Part shown: one piece after another, positions 17,494 to 26,824 of the stretch
Position numbering within the stretch: position 1 is the stretch's first letter
Layout: each line of letters starts with the position of its first letter
Assembly: GCF_028527925.1 (NCBI RefSeq)
Contig: NZ_JAPESW010000002.1
Location: 161,730 to 225,729, forward strand
From: Cellulomonas fimi
GTDB taxonomy: Bacteria; Actinomycetota; Actinomycetes; Actinomycetales; Cellulomonadaceae
Direction: 5' to 3'
Length of the DNA: 64,000 nucleotides
The notes under the pieces: generated by a model
Told to the model about the DNA's origin: nothing
The model's input: the letters and a program-made list of their open reading frames with translations, nothing else
Database searches by the model: none
Program-made: the position numbers and the translations under genes

Positions 17494-20400
17494 ATGACCG
17501 CCAACGAGGCGCGCAAGCCGCGCATGAACGCAGACGACGCCGACGTCGTCCGGACCACCGCCGTCGAGCACTGCCCCGAGTGCGGCGGAACAGCGGCGGA
17601 GGCTGACTGCGGAGACTTCGAGCACCCGCTGGACGTGCCTGCCGGTTACGACGAGTCCGCCGGGATTGGACACGGGAGGGCACGGCCCGCCCTGCACGCC
17701 GTGCAGAACAACGAGCCTGCGTCGTTGTACTTCGACGAGATCGACCCGTACTCGGCCGAGCGGAACGACGACGAGCCGCTCACGGCGGACGAGCCCGTTC
17801 GCCAAGGGGCACCCGACGACGTCGCGACCGACCACCAGGTGGCCGCGGTCATCGAGGCTGCCGAGCGGTTCACCGGCAGGCCCGCGCGAGAGATCGAGGC
17901 TGAGAAGAAGGCGGCGCGCGACGCGTGGGTCGCGCAGAAGCGCGCGGAGACGGCTGCCGAGCGTGAGAACTGGACGCCGCCGGTCAGCGGACTGTCTGAC
18001 CAGCACCGCGCGTACCTGGAGGAGAACGCCGTACCAGTCGCCCTCGCGCTCGAAGCGGGGACGTACACGGCGACCGATCGTGAGCACCTTCCTCCGACAC
18101 TGCGGTACGTCGCCGACCAGACCCGTATTTCCGGGATCGTGTACGCGCACCACACCCTCAACGGCGACGTCATCTACCAGTACAACCCTGACAAGGAGGT
18201 CCGGGTCGACCCGGACCAGAAGTACATCCAGGAGGGCGGCGTCGGGTCGATCGTCTCAGTGCATCCGCGGATGCTCGCGCTGATCGAGAGTGGCCGTGCG
18301 CGGAGCCTCGTGATCGTCGAAGGTACTAAGCAGTACCTCGCCGCAGTCGCGAATGCTCCGGATGACACCCTCATCGTCGGGGTCCAGGGCTGCACGAGCT
18401 GGAGCAAGGAAGGCAACCCGCTCCCAGTGCTCGACGAGTTCATCGAAATCGTCCGGGAGGCCAAGGCCGCCGACGACGAGGTCGTCGTGGAGGCCGCGGA
18501 GGCTGCCGTTGAGGCTGCTGAGGCCACGGCTGCCGAGAAGGGCACTTTCAAGGCGATCGCTGCCGCCGACAAGGCACGCCGGGCGCTGGTCGCTGCGAAG
18601 AAGGCCGCGGGTACCGGTCCGGAAGCGATCGTCTGCTTCGACGCCGACCACGCGACCAACCGCAGCGTCCACGACGCCGCGACCAGGCTCGGCTCGCACC
18701 TGCGCACGATTGGTGCAGGGAAGGTCCGCTACGTGCGCCTGCCCGCTGGAGGCAAGATCGGGCTCGACGAGTACCTCGCCGAGCGCAAGGACCGCGCTCT
18801 CGCGATGCTCGGGCTGATCCGGGACGCCGTCGAGAGCCTCGGCAAGGCTCCGGCAGCCAAGTACAAGGTTGCTGGGCGTCAGTGGCCGACATCCAACTGG
18901 GAGGAGGGCACGATCCGGGCCCCGGGAACGGTCTCTGAGGACGGCGTCGTGACCCCCGGGTCGCTGGTGGCGGGCTTCGCTGCGCGGATCGTCGAGACCA
19001 TCTGTGTCGTCGACGATCTCAACCCGGGGCGCGACCAGATCATCTTCCACACCCTCGCGGTCGCGATTGGCAAGGAAGGTGAGCCCGGTCGAGTGGAGGC
19101 GCTGATCACGCGGGTCGCCGACGCAGACATCGAGAACCCTCGCGTGTGGCTGCGCCGGATTCCCGACGGCGCTGGAACCCATGCGGGCATCCAGCCTGAC
19201 CGCCGCTCCACCGACATCATCGGCACCGCAATCCGGGTCCAGGGGGCGGCACACAACCTGCGCCACCTTGCTCGGAGCGGGTGGACCAAGCACGACAACC
19301 GCCCGGTCTACTCGCACGCCGATGGCGCGTTGGGCGCTGATGGAGGGATCACGGACGTGCGCACAAACTCGTCCGGACCGGCTGGAAAGATCAGCTTCCC
19401 GAGCCTCGCCGACGACACGCCCGAGCAGGCGCTGGCGGACGCCCGCGAGTTCATCCGACTCCTGGCGATGCTTAGGGACGCTTCCTCGGCCCTCGCAGTC
19501 CTCGGAGCCGAGGCGTACTCGCTCACGGGTGCCGAACCGCACGCGGTCCTCGCCATCACCGGTCCCAGGGGAAACGGCAAGACGACCCTGACCGAGTGCC
19601 TCGGGACTCTCGTGGGAGTCGCGCTGTTCGGCACACCGATGGTGTCGTTCAACAGCACCGGCAACGCGGTCGGTGGTGCCCGCAACGGATGCCACAACGC
19701 CCCGCTCACCGTCGATGACGCGCGCAAGCGCGAGCACATCGCGCAGCAGGTGCAGCAGGCCGAGGCGCTGGAGCAGATCATCCGGACGTCGTACGACGGC
19801 CCCGGAGCTGCGCGGAGCCGGATGGTTCGCGACGAACTGAGCGCCGACGGGTTCAGCGTGGCTCCCACCGACAAGTCCTGGCCGTACTCCATCATCACCG
19901 CCGAGGTCTTGCCTCCAGCCTCCGTCGTCGGCAGCACCGTCGACCGCATCCTGTCGTTCTGGATCACGGCAACCGCATTGTGGATGGTCAAGGGGCAGGC
20001 CGACGAGTGGCGGGACGCCGCGAAGAGCGGACTCTTCAACCGGATCGGTGCACGGTACGTTCGCCACCTCGCACGAATGGCGGAGCGGGACCACGGCGGA
20101 GACATCGCAGGTGTGGGCGCGGAGGCACACCGTCAGCGCACCGAGTACGAGGCGGACGTGACCATGTGGGCCGCTGAGCCGAACGACGGCAGCATGCCCC
20201 TCGCCCTGACTCCGCGGCAGGCCGAAGTGACAGCGCCACCGATCGTGGGCCTGCACTGGCTCCTCAAGTCGATCGAGGACGCAACCGGAATGCTCGCGGA
20301 CGACGACCTGGTTCGGGAGCTGAAGGCCCTGCGGTTCGCTGTTGCTGACGGCTGCATGAGGGCCATCACGCGGCACGCAACGGTCGAGATGGGCGATGAC

Positions 20401-20748
20401 GCCACGGGTCCGGAGCAGATGCTCGGCCGCGTCCGCGAGCGGATCGCTTCCGGCAAGGCTTACGTCGGGGTCGGCGAAGGTGTCTGTGTGGGAGGTACTA
20501 CGAAGGTGGCTGGTGTCCCGTGCGTCGCACTGCTGCCCGACACGGTCGCGGAGCTCCTCCACACGGACCACGACACCGTGATCGCGACTCTGCGAGAAGT
20601 TGCCATCCCCGACAGCGATGGGAAGCCCACCCGCGTCGTCCGAATGCCCGCTGCGGGCCGAGTCCGTGCTCTCTGCGTTCCTGAGTCCGTCTGGTGCATC
20701 GCTGCACCTGACGACGACCCAGACGTGCCGTCGACTGACGACTTCTAG
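17494..20748 (+). CDS. Primase/helicase: DUF3854 TOPRIM-like domain plus P-loop ATPase
   Basis: The 1084-aa protein probably initiates replication of the element. A short Cys segment (CPECGG) near residue 29 may bind zinc. A DUF3854-type TOPRIM-like domain starts about residue 168 (GLSDQHRAYLEENAVP); its VEGTK motif is near 273 and the metal-binding FDADHATN near 385, with LPAGGKIGLDEYL after it. An Ala/Glu/Lys-rich insert of about 50 residues separates those two motifs. The C-terminal ATPase has Walker A GPRGNGKTT near 690 and a candidate Walker B PLTVDDA near 735. The iteron array lies directly downstream, which fits a rep gene next to its origin. Confidence 0.75.
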   Translation: MTANEARKPRMNADDADVVRTTAVEHCPECGGTAAEADCGDFEHPLDVPAGYDESAGIGHGRARPALHAVQNNEPASLYFDEIDPYSAERNDDEPLTADEPVRQGAPDDVATDHQVAAVIEAAERFTGRPAREIEAEKKAARDAWVAQKRAETAAERENWTPPVSGLSDQHRAYLEENAVPVALALEAGTYTATDREHLPPTLRYVADQTRISGIVYAHHTLNGDVIYQYNPDKEVRVDPDQKYIQEGGVGSIVSVHPRMLALIESGRARSLVIVEGTKQYLAAVANAPDDTLIVGVQGCTSWSKEGNPLPVLDEFIEIVREAKAADDEVVVEAAEAAVEAAEATAAEKGTFKAIAAADKARRALVAAKKAAGTGPEAIVCFDADHATNRSVHDAATRLGSHLRTIGAGKVRYVRLPAGGKIGLDEYLAERKDRALAMLGLIRDAVESLGKAPAAKYKVAGRQWPTSNWEEGTIRAPGTVSEDGVVTPGSLVAGFAARIVETICVVDDLNPGRDQIIFHTLAVAIGKEGEPGRVEALITRVADADIENPRVWLRRIPDGAGTHAGIQPDRRSTDIIGTAIRVQGAAHNLRHLARSGWTKHDNRPVYSHADGALGADGGITDVRTNSSGPAGKISFPSLADDTPEQALADAREFIRLLAMLRDASSALAVLGAEAYSLTGAEPHAVLAITGPRGNGKTTLTECLGTLVGVALFGTPMVSFNSTGNAVGGARNGCHNAPLTVDDARKREHIAQQVQQAEALEQIIRTSYDGPGAARSRMVRDELSADGFSVAPTDKSWPYSIITAEVLPPASVVGSTVDRILSFWITATALWMVKGQADEWRDAAKSGLFNRIGARYVRHLARMAERDHGGDIAGVGAEAHRQRTEYEADVTMWAAEPNDGSMPLALTPRQAEVTAPPIVGLHWLLKSIEDATGMLADDDLVRELKALRFAVADGCMRAITRHATVEMGDDATGPEQMLGRVRERIASGKAYVGVGEGVCVGGTTKVAGVPCVALLPDTVAELLHTDHDTVIATLREVAIPDSDGKPTRVVRMPAAGRVRALCVPESVWCIAAPDDDPDVPSTDDF

Positions 20749-20823
20749 TCACAAGCCGTTCCAGAAAGCCCCCGGCGTCCGCTGCGACGTACCGGGGGTC
20801 TTTCGCGTCTCAGCAGCTCGACG

Positions 20824-21080
20824 TCACACGCCGGTGTGCCACTGGTGTGACGCCATTCGCCCAGGTCAGGGGCGACTTGTCACACGTCACACCCGTCACA
20901 CCGCGGATGGATGTCTCTACTCAGACACATCGACTGACCGGCTCGATCGTGCCGATAGAGGCGTAACGACCTACCCGGTCAGTTGATCTCCCGCACGAGA
21001 GATCCGCCTGAGGTGTGACAGGTGTGACGGGTGACAAGCATTCCCTGACCTGCATAAACGCTGCCACACCGACGTCACAC
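20824..21080. repeat. Iteron-like TCACAC/GTGTGA array, candidate origin
   Basis: Within the 485-base gene-free region after the primase, the hexamer TCACAC occurs at 20824, 20880, 20887, 20896 and 21075 and its complement GTGTGA at 20845, 21013 and 21022. The dense left cluster (20880-20902) and right cluster (21012-21036) are near-perfect inverted copies of each other around a centre near 20957, with 9-base spacing within pairs. This is the look of a replication origin with iterons bound by the adjacent initiator, or of a large operator for the conjugation operon that starts at 21234. Confidence 0.65.
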
Positions 21081-21207
21081 CGAGGGGTGACGCTCCGACT
21101 CCCACCAGCGGCCACCGATGCGCTTCCCCGGCCCCGCACCCACTCCTGCGGTGCGAGCGAGAGCGCACCTGCGCCTAGCTCGCGGGCCGTCCACCAAGCG
21201 GCTCCTA

Positions 21208-21224
21208 CCTCTACCGCTACGGAG
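21208..21224 (+). repeat. 17-nt leader repeat, copy 1
   Basis: CCTCTACCGCTACGGAG, including the ribosome binding site, stands 10 bases before the GTG at 21234. The identical 17 bases precede the resolvase gene at 31647-31663. The sequence includes GGAG and extra upstream bases conserved beyond what translation needs. Confidence 0.6.
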
Positions 21225-21233
21225 GTCGCAGCA

Positions 21234-22037
21234 GTGATCCGTCTCTTCTCCCGTGCCATGCAGGGCCTGGCGCTTCTCACGGCGGGCGCTCTGACTCTCG
21301 CCATCTTCGCGATGTGCGGCGGGCCAGCTCGTGCCGCCGACGGCGAGCGGACCATGCGCGTCGTCGCCAGCAACGGCGGCCCGACGGTCGACGTCTTCCG
21401 TCCTGACCGGTTCGACGTCATGTTCTTCATCGAGGAGCTGTCCGCGCCGCTGGACGTTGTCGTCCCGGCCGAGGTCCACCTGCACGGCGCGTTCTACCGA
21501 CTGCCCGGCACCGCCGAGCACGGCAGCAGCCTGTTCGTGCGTGCCGACGACGTCGTCGAGGCGGGCTCACAGCCCTCCGCCGCCGAGCCGATCTGGGTCA
21601 AGGCCGCGGACGCCGTCGGCGTCACGTTCCGTGGCGACGACGGACTGCCGCGGCTCGACGCTGGCCCGGAGCCGTTCCTCGTTCTGCCGAAGCCGTTCGA
21701 GATCGTCGGCGGCTCGGCCTGGTCGGTTGCCACGAGCGACGAGCCGCTCTACGTCTACGTGGCCGACGTCGTCGTCACGACCGCTCCCGCCGCCGAGTCC
21801 ACCCCGACGCCGGAGCCCGCGCCCGAGCCGACCCCCGAACCGGAGCAGACGCTGCCACCGGACGCCTCCGACGACGAGCCGAGCCACTCCAGCTCGGCGT
21901 CGCACGAGTCCCGCGGCATCCCCGCGCCCCTCGTCTGGGCCATCGGCCTCGGAGCCGTCGGCGTCGGCACCGTCGCCGCCCACCGCGCGCTCACCGCATC
22001 CGCTACCCGGCGCCTCTCGGCCGCCTTCCCTGCTTAG
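21234..22037 (+). CDS. Secreted protein with Pro/Glu stalk and C-terminal membrane anchor
   Basis: The GTG follows GGAGG within the 17-nt leader repeat. The 267-aa product has an N-terminal signal segment (GLALLTAGALTLAIFAMCGG) ending AARA-like at ARAADG, a beta-rich domain, a disordered stalk of Pro/Glu repeats (PTPEPAPEPTPEPEQ) and a C-terminal hydrophobic helix with a basic tail (LVWAIGLGAVGVGTVAAHRA). It is the first gene of the conjugation operon (21234-25598), so it is probably a cell-surface component of the transfer apparatus. No family is recognised. Confidence 0.6.
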   Translation: MIRLFSRAMQGLALLTAGALTLAIFAMCGGPARAADGERTMRVVASNGGPTVDVFRPDRFDVMFFIEELSAPLDVVVPAEVHLHGAFYRLPGTAEHGSSLFVRADDVVEAGSQPSAAEPIWVKAADAVGVTFRGDDGLPRLDAGPEPFLVLPKPFEIVGGSAWSVATSDEPLYVYVADVVVTTAPAAESTPTPEPAPEPTPEPEQTLPPDASDDEPSHSSSASHESRGIPAPLVWAIGLGAVGVGTVAAHRALTASATRRLSAAFPA

Positions 22038-22048
22038 GAGTCCCCGCC

Positions 22049-23173
22049 ATGAACACCCGCAACCGTGCCGTCCCCTGGTGGGTCGTCGTCATCGCCGCCG
22101 TCGTGCTCGCGATCCTCAACCCGCTCTTCATCCTTGGCGCCGTCGGCCTCATCGCAGTCCTTCGCACCGACTCCCCTAGCCGCGTCGCCCAGCGCGCGGA
22201 GACCGGCGCGTCGGTCCCGGCGTTCGGTCGAGCGTTCGCCGCCTTCGGCGGCTGGCTCCTGCTCGCCTGTGCCGTTCTCCTGCCGGTGCTCCTGGCGACC
22301 GCGAGCGGCTCGGTCGGCTTCTCGTTCGTCGGCAGCGACGGCATCGTCGGCGTCCTCCAGCCGCTCCTCGGTCCGGTGGGCACCATCACGTGCGCGTACC
22401 TCGCCGCCCGCCGGATCACCTCGGCCAAGAACGTGCCGGTCGCCGTCGGGAGTTTCGCGGCCAACGCCTGGCACCGCCTGCGCGCGCTGCCGAAGGTGTC
22501 GAGCGAGGCACAGATCCCAGCGGCAGCTCGGGCGGCGGCGACGCGCACGATCGCCGCGGTGCTCGCCGTGAGCGCGCCGGTCGTCGTGACGGTCCTCAAC
22601 GGCATCGCCCCGATCAACCCGACGATCGCCGGGGTCATCGCGGGGGCTTCCGCGCTCGTCGTCGTGTGGTGGATGCGCCCCCAGTTCAAGGCCGTCGTCG
22701 CCGCCCACGTCTTCCGCGTCAACCTGCGAAGGCTCATCGTGAGCCACGGCCTGCCGCGGGCGTTCGGCTTCGACGACGCGACCGCGGCAGGCTTCGACAA
22801 GGTGCTCAACGGTCTCCACGACAACGGCGACGGCACGATCAGTCTCGCGTTCATCCCGGTGCGGATCGCCGACGGCGGCGCCGAGGAGTGGGAGAAGCGC
22901 GTCGCGACCTACATGCGCGAGTTCGAGACGGTCACCTTCGACCCCGTCCACGGCATCGTCATGCGCCACGTCTCGGACGAGACGCGTGCGGCCCGCGCGG
23001 CGGCTGCCGCCTCCGGCGGTGTGCTCGCCGGTTCAGTGCTCGTCGACGCCGACGGCGACGGCCTGCCGGACATCGAGACCGTCACGCTTGACGAGGACCA
23101 CGACGGCGTGCCGGACGACCAGGAGATCGAGACCGTCGCGCTGCTCGACGACGACTTCGAGGCGCTGGCCTGA
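22049..23173 (+). CDS. Conjugation membrane protein with C-terminal Asp-rich Ca-binding-like repeats
   Basis: The 374-aa protein has about four to six hydrophobic segments within residues 9-215 (VPWWVVVIAAVVLAILNPLF first), then a soluble domain. Its last 45 residues contain DADGDGLPD and DEDHDGVPDDQEIE, two copies of the thrombospondin-type-3/dockerin-like calcium loop pattern. It lies 2 bases upstream of the FtsK-like gene, and because that ATPase lacks its own membrane segment, this protein is the likely membrane platform for it. Confidence 0.6.
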   Translation: MNTRNRAVPWWVVVIAAVVLAILNPLFILGAVGLIAVLRTDSPSRVAQRAETGASVPAFGRAFAAFGGWLLLACAVLLPVLLATASGSVGFSFVGSDGIVGVLQPLLGPVGTITCAYLAARRITSAKNVPVAVGSFAANAWHRLRALPKVSSEAQIPAAARAAATRTIAAVLAVSAPVVVTVLNGIAPINPTIAGVIAGASALVVVWWMRPQFKAVVAAHVFRVNLRRLIVSHGLPRAFGFDDATAAGFDKVLNGLHDNGDGTISLAFIPVRIADGGAEEWEKRVATYMREFETVTFDPVHGIVMRHVSDETRAARAAAAASGGVLAGSVLVDADGDGLPDIETVTLDEDHDGVPDDQEIETVALLDDDFEALA

Positions 23174-23175
23174 CG

Positions 23176-24915
23176 ATGACTGAGCAGTCAACCGAGCGCG
23201 TGGTCCGCGTCCCGCTGCCCGTCGGCTACGTCGACGGGTGGCAGGCGCGGGCCGACCTCGTGCGCAAGCTCGCGAAGCAGGGCCTTCCGCTGAACGTCGA
23301 GGCGATCGAGAAGCAGGCGACGGGCGACGTCGCGCGTGTCACCGACGGCACGCCCGCGCCGCGCCGACCCGGCTTCGTCAAGCAGGTCAAGGTCAACCCT
23401 GCCCTGACGGAGCGGGACGCGGAGCAGATCGAGGACGTACTGGCAGACCTCGGGCTCGACCTCGTGGGCTTCGACCCGAAGGCGCACATCGCGTACGGCG
23501 CCGAGCTGCCGAACGTCGAGCGTGACCTGCGCAACGCCCTCGCCGATGGTGAGCGGTGGCCCCGCCACCGGGTCGGTCTCTACACGACGTGGACGTACGA
23601 CGCCGACGCGGACGACCCGCACCTCGCGACTGTTGTCGTCGCACGCTACCCGCGCGAACTCGACGCTGACCGTCGCGCCCGCACCTGGGACCGGCTCGTC
23701 CACTCCGGAGCCATCCCGGGCTCGCGCGGCTTCACGTGGGAGGAGATCGCCGACGGCGAGGGGCGCAGCAAGGTCGTGTTCTCGTACTCGCCCCCGCCGA
23801 AGCTTCGGCTGCCGTTCCCGGTCAGCCTGTTGGCGATGCTGCCCGATCGACTCGACCCGGAAGCCTGGCCCAACCTGCCGGTCGGGATCGACGCGGCCGA
23901 CCGGGTGTTCGCGATCAACGTCAAGACGCAGCCGCACACGCTGGCGTCGGGCGACACCGGCGCGGGCAAGGGCCAGGCGATGCTGGCGCTCACGTGCCAG
24001 GGTCTCGCGCGCGGCTTCGACGTCGTCGTCGCCGATGCCGACAAGAAGGCGAACGACTGGCTCGACCTGGTCGAGTTCCTGAGCGGCTTCGCGCAGGACT
24101 ACGAGACCGAGGGCGCGCTCATCGTCAAGCTCCACAAGGAGATGACTCGCCGGATCAACATCAACACCGCGAACGGCGTTGCCGCCTGGTACGCCCTGCC
24201 CCGCGGGGTGCGCGAGCGGGAAAACATCAGGCCCATCTTGGCAATCCTTGATGAATTCGTGAACTTCGTGACCATCGGCAAGATCCCCAACTTCGCCGAG
24301 GACAGCCCGCACTACCACCTCAAGGTCGAGGCAGAGGCGTTGCAGGACTGGAAGCTGTTGGGGCTCAACCGCACTGAGTCGATCGCGATGCTCTCCCGCG
24401 CCGCGGGCATCTACCTCGTCCTGGGTGGTCAGCGCTTCGACGCCGGGATCGTCGGCGGCATCCTGCGCATGAACGTGACGAACAGGCTCCAGTGCGCGAC
24501 GGCCAAGAGCCGCCCGGCACGCGAGACGCTCATCATGAACTTCGCGGGCCAGCAGGCCGACCAGGCCGCGGACCTCATCGACCAGTACACCCGCGACGGC
24601 CGCCCCGGCCTCGCGATCGTCGGTGGCGACGGCGGCAAGGCCGTGGCGATCCGTGTGCCGTTCGACCCGAACCCGGACGGCTCCGGCACCCCTGACACCC
24701 CCGGCTACAAGGCCGCGCTCCGGGCACTCGGGGTGCCTGACGGTCGGCCGTTCGGCCCCATCGCCGGGTCGACTCCGTTCGAGAGCGACGAGGCGCCCGC
24801 GCGCACTTCACCTCCGCCTTGGGGTGGCGGGAAGCCTGCCAGCGGCAAGCGTCCCGCTCGCGGCAAGGCACCGGCGCGCGACTACTTCGACGACGACGAC
24901 CTGTTCGACGACTGA
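23176..24915 (+). CDS. FtsK/SpoIIIE-type conjugative DNA translocase (TraB-like)
   Basis: The 579-aa ATPase has Walker A GDTGAGKGQA at residues 259-268 and Walker B ILAILDEF at about 355-362, followed by a sensor region with LSRAAGIYLVLGGQRFDAGI typical of FtsK/SpoIIIE motors. N-terminal 230 residues are a soluble domain instead of membrane helices. Actinomycete elements of the pSAM2 kind move as double-stranded DNA pumped by one such hexameric ATPase; no relaxase was found in this window, which agrees with that mode. The upstream membrane protein probably tethers it. The last residues are acidic (YFDDDDLFDD), a possible partner-binding tail. Confidence 0.85.
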   Translation: MTEQSTERVVRVPLPVGYVDGWQARADLVRKLAKQGLPLNVEAIEKQATGDVARVTDGTPAPRRPGFVKQVKVNPALTERDAEQIEDVLADLGLDLVGFDPKAHIAYGAELPNVERDLRNALADGERWPRHRVGLYTTWTYDADADDPHLATVVVARYPRELDADRRARTWDRLVHSGAIPGSRGFTWEEIADGEGRSKVVFSYSPPPKLRLPFPVSLLAMLPDRLDPEAWPNLPVGIDAADRVFAINVKTQPHTLASGDTGAGKGQAMLALTCQGLARGFDVVVADADKKANDWLDLVEFLSGFAQDYETEGALIVKLHKEMTRRININTANGVAAWYALPRGVRERENIRPILAILDEFVNFVTIGKIPNFAEDSPHYHLKVEAEALQDWKLLGLNRTESIAMLSRAAGIYLVLGGQRFDAGIVGGILRMNVTNRLQCATAKSRPARETLIMNFAGQQADQAADLIDQYTRDGRPGLAIVGGDGGKAVAIRVPFDPNPDGSGTPDTPGYKAALRALGVPDGRPFGPIAGSTPFESDEAPARTSPPPWGGGKPASGKRPARGKAPARDYFDDDDLFDD

Positions 24916-24926
24916 GGAGGCGCTTC

Positions 24927-25598
24927 ATGACGAAACCCATCGGCCAGGTGCTCGGCACCCCGGGCGGCACCATCGGTGACGTGACGACCGACGCCGGGCG
25001 CATCCAGAACGGTGCTCGGGGCGAGCGGCTCACCGCTGCCGTGCTCGACCCGCTCGCGCTCCGCGAGGGCGGCTGGACGGCACTCCACGACGTGACGGTG
25101 CCCGGCTCTCGCGGCGCGAACGTCGACCACGTTGTCGTGACGGGCGGCACCGGAGGCGCGCCTGGTCGCATCATCCTGATCGACTCGAAGGCGTGGCTGC
25201 CCGCCCGCTACTGGTCGCTCGGCCGGTTCGAGTTCGCCGGTCTGCGGCCGACGGCGCACCGGCGTCCGCGCACGCTCGACATGGCGGTCGACAAGTTCGT
25301 CGCCTACCTCGACCAGCGGGGAGTCGACTCGCTCATCGCCATGCCGCTCGTCGTTGTCTGGCCGAGCCACCCCGGCGCGCTCAGTGTCGCCCGGCTGCGC
25401 ATCTCCCGCGCGCTCGCCATCACCGGTGACGACTTCGCGGCCAACGTCGAGGAGCTCAACCCGGAGCCCGCCGATCCGGCGATCGTCGCCGCGCTCGTCC
25501 CACTGCTCAAAGACGGCAGCCAGCCCGCACCGCGCACGGCGACGCCACGGCCTCGCTGCGAGCCGATCCAGCGCACGGCGCCCTACAGCCCCGTCTGA
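24927..25598 (+). CDS. NERD (nuclease-related) domain protein
   Basis: The ATG follows GAGGAGG; an upstream in-frame start would overlap the translocase gene. In the 223-aa product, residues 29-95 show the NERD layout: GARGERLTAAVL, ANVDHVVVTG, and IILIDSKAWLPA, with acidic D and K-W residues in the positions of a PD-(D/E)xK-type nuclease core. NERD proteins are common in plasmids and conjugative elements, where they may process DNA ends. It is the last gene of the operon, after which the defence cargo begins. Confidence 0.7.
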   Translation: MTKPIGQVLGTPGGTIGDVTTDAGRIQNGARGERLTAAVLDPLALREGGWTALHDVTVPGSRGANVDHVVVTGGTGGAPGRIILIDSKAWLPARYWSLGRFEFAGLRPTAHRRPRTLDMAVDKFVAYLDQRGVDSLIAMPLVVVWPSHPGALSVARLRISRALAITGDDFAANVEELNPEPADPAIVAALVPLLKDGSQPAPRTATPRPRCEPIQRTAPYSPV

Positions 25599-25681
25599 CG
25601 CACCGAGCCCGACCCGGGAGGACGACGGGCTGCGCAGAGAATTCCTCCAGCCAGTGGGCGACGAGCCACTATCGTCGCGTC

Positions 25682-26359
25682 GTGACCTGGGATGACCGAT
25701 GGACCTTCCGCGACTGCGGCCACTGCGGGCTCCGGGACGCACACATGAGGGTTCTGACCCCGGAGCCACTGAGAGCGAAGCCGCTAAGCCAGCGAGCCGC
25801 CCCGGTCAGGTTCTACGTAGCGCTCGCATGCCCCCGGTGCGGCGGCGTGACGCTCATAGAGCACAACGATCCGCAGGCGCCTGGGCGGATCATCAGCATC
25901 ACGCCGTCGCCGGACCAGGACGGCCTCGACGTCGCCCACCTCCCCGAGGACGTCGCCCGGTACTACGGCGACGCGCGCCGAGTCCTCGACGCCGGGGTAC
26001 CTGATGCTGCCGCCGTGCAACTGCGCAAGACGCTGGAGGCCGCAGCCGCACATCACGGCGCCACGGATCGAGTCCTGGTCAAGCGCATTGAAGCGCTCAT
26101 CGAGGCGGGTCTGGTAACTAGGCAGTTCGGCGAGGCGCTCACGCTGATCCGGCAGGTGGGCAACGTGGGAGCACACGCGAGCGACGAGCACGTTACGCAG
26201 GAGACGGTCGAGCGCGCCCTGCGCTTCACGACGCTGTTTCTGCGGAACCTCTTCGAGGTGCCCGCCGAGCTCGCTGCTGCGACGGCGGGTGCGGGAGCTG
26301 AAGAAGGCGAGGCGGACGACAGCACAGGAGACAGCGCCTCCCCGACAATGGTCATCTGA
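25682..26359 (+). CDS. DUF4145-domain protein
   Basis: The product (225 aa from the GTG) begins with a zinc-ribbon-like CGHCG segment and a second Cys pair in ACPRCGG, then a helical domain (YYGDARRVLDAGVPDAAAVQLRKTLE ... LIRQVGNVGAHA) that matches the DUF4145 pattern RxxLE...NxGAH. DUF4145 is a helical domain often linked to restriction enzymes or other defence proteins, possibly as a HEPN-like partner. Its place in front of the restriction cluster supports a defence role; the RNase motif itself is not evident. Confidence 0.65.
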   Translation: MTWDDRWTFRDCGHCGLRDAHMRVLTPEPLRAKPLSQRAAPVRFYVALACPRCGGVTLIEHNDPQAPGRIISITPSPDQDGLDVAHLPEDVARYYGDARRVLDAGVPDAAAVQLRKTLEAAAAHHGATDRVLVKRIEALIEAGLVTRQFGEALTLIRQVGNVGAHASDEHVTQETVERALRFTTLFLRNLFEVPAELAAATAGAGAEEGEADDSTGDSASPTMVI

Positions 26360-26482
26360 CCGCTGCTGCTGGCGGAGCCGCGGCACCCACGCAGCGACTC
26401 TGTGCGCTCACTGCTGGTGCCCCTCGGGATGACGCCGTTCCGTCCGTCGCGACCCACGAACCGGTCGAGAGGAGGCTCGCCC

Positions 26483-26824
26483 GTGGACCGCTCCGCGCGC
26501 ATCAAGATCGAGTACCACCGCATCGTGGTCGAGCACCTGCGCCGGGACGAGGCGGCTGTGCGCGCGGCCGGACGCCGGAACCTCCAAGTCATGCGCGAGC
26601 AGTACGAACGCGACGGCTGGGGCCAGTCCGGCACCCGCTATCTCGACCGGTGGGCGGCGCTGCTGGACGGCACCCTCGACGAACTCATCGGGGTCTGCCT
26701 CGACCCTGGTGAGGAGGCGTGCGACCTGCGCCAGGTCTCGCCGTTCAAGGGCGTCATCAGCCAGGCCGGGCGGACGGCAGCAATCGAGCGGGTGCGCGCG
26801 GAGCGGCTCCGCGACACTACGTAG
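26483..26824 (+). CDS. Unknown 113-aa protein next to restriction cluster
   Basis: A GTG with GAGG upstream gives a basic helical protein (RIKIEYHRIVVEHLRRDEAAV) with no recognised family. It is tail-to-tail with vsr and overlaps its 3' end by eight bases. A role in the adjacent restriction system is only a guess. Confidence 0.45.
   Translation: MDRSARIKIEYHRIVVEHLRRDEAAVRAAGRRNLQVMREQYERDGWGQSGTRYLDRWAALLDGTLDELIGVCLDPGEEACDLRQVSPFKGVISQAGRTAAIERVRAERLRDTT

Noticed and set aside
20749..20820. Classical terminator after the primase
   Set aside because: A weak GCCCCCGGCG/CCGGGGGTC inverted repeat is present around 20770-20800, but it is imperfect and not followed by T residues, so I did not list it.
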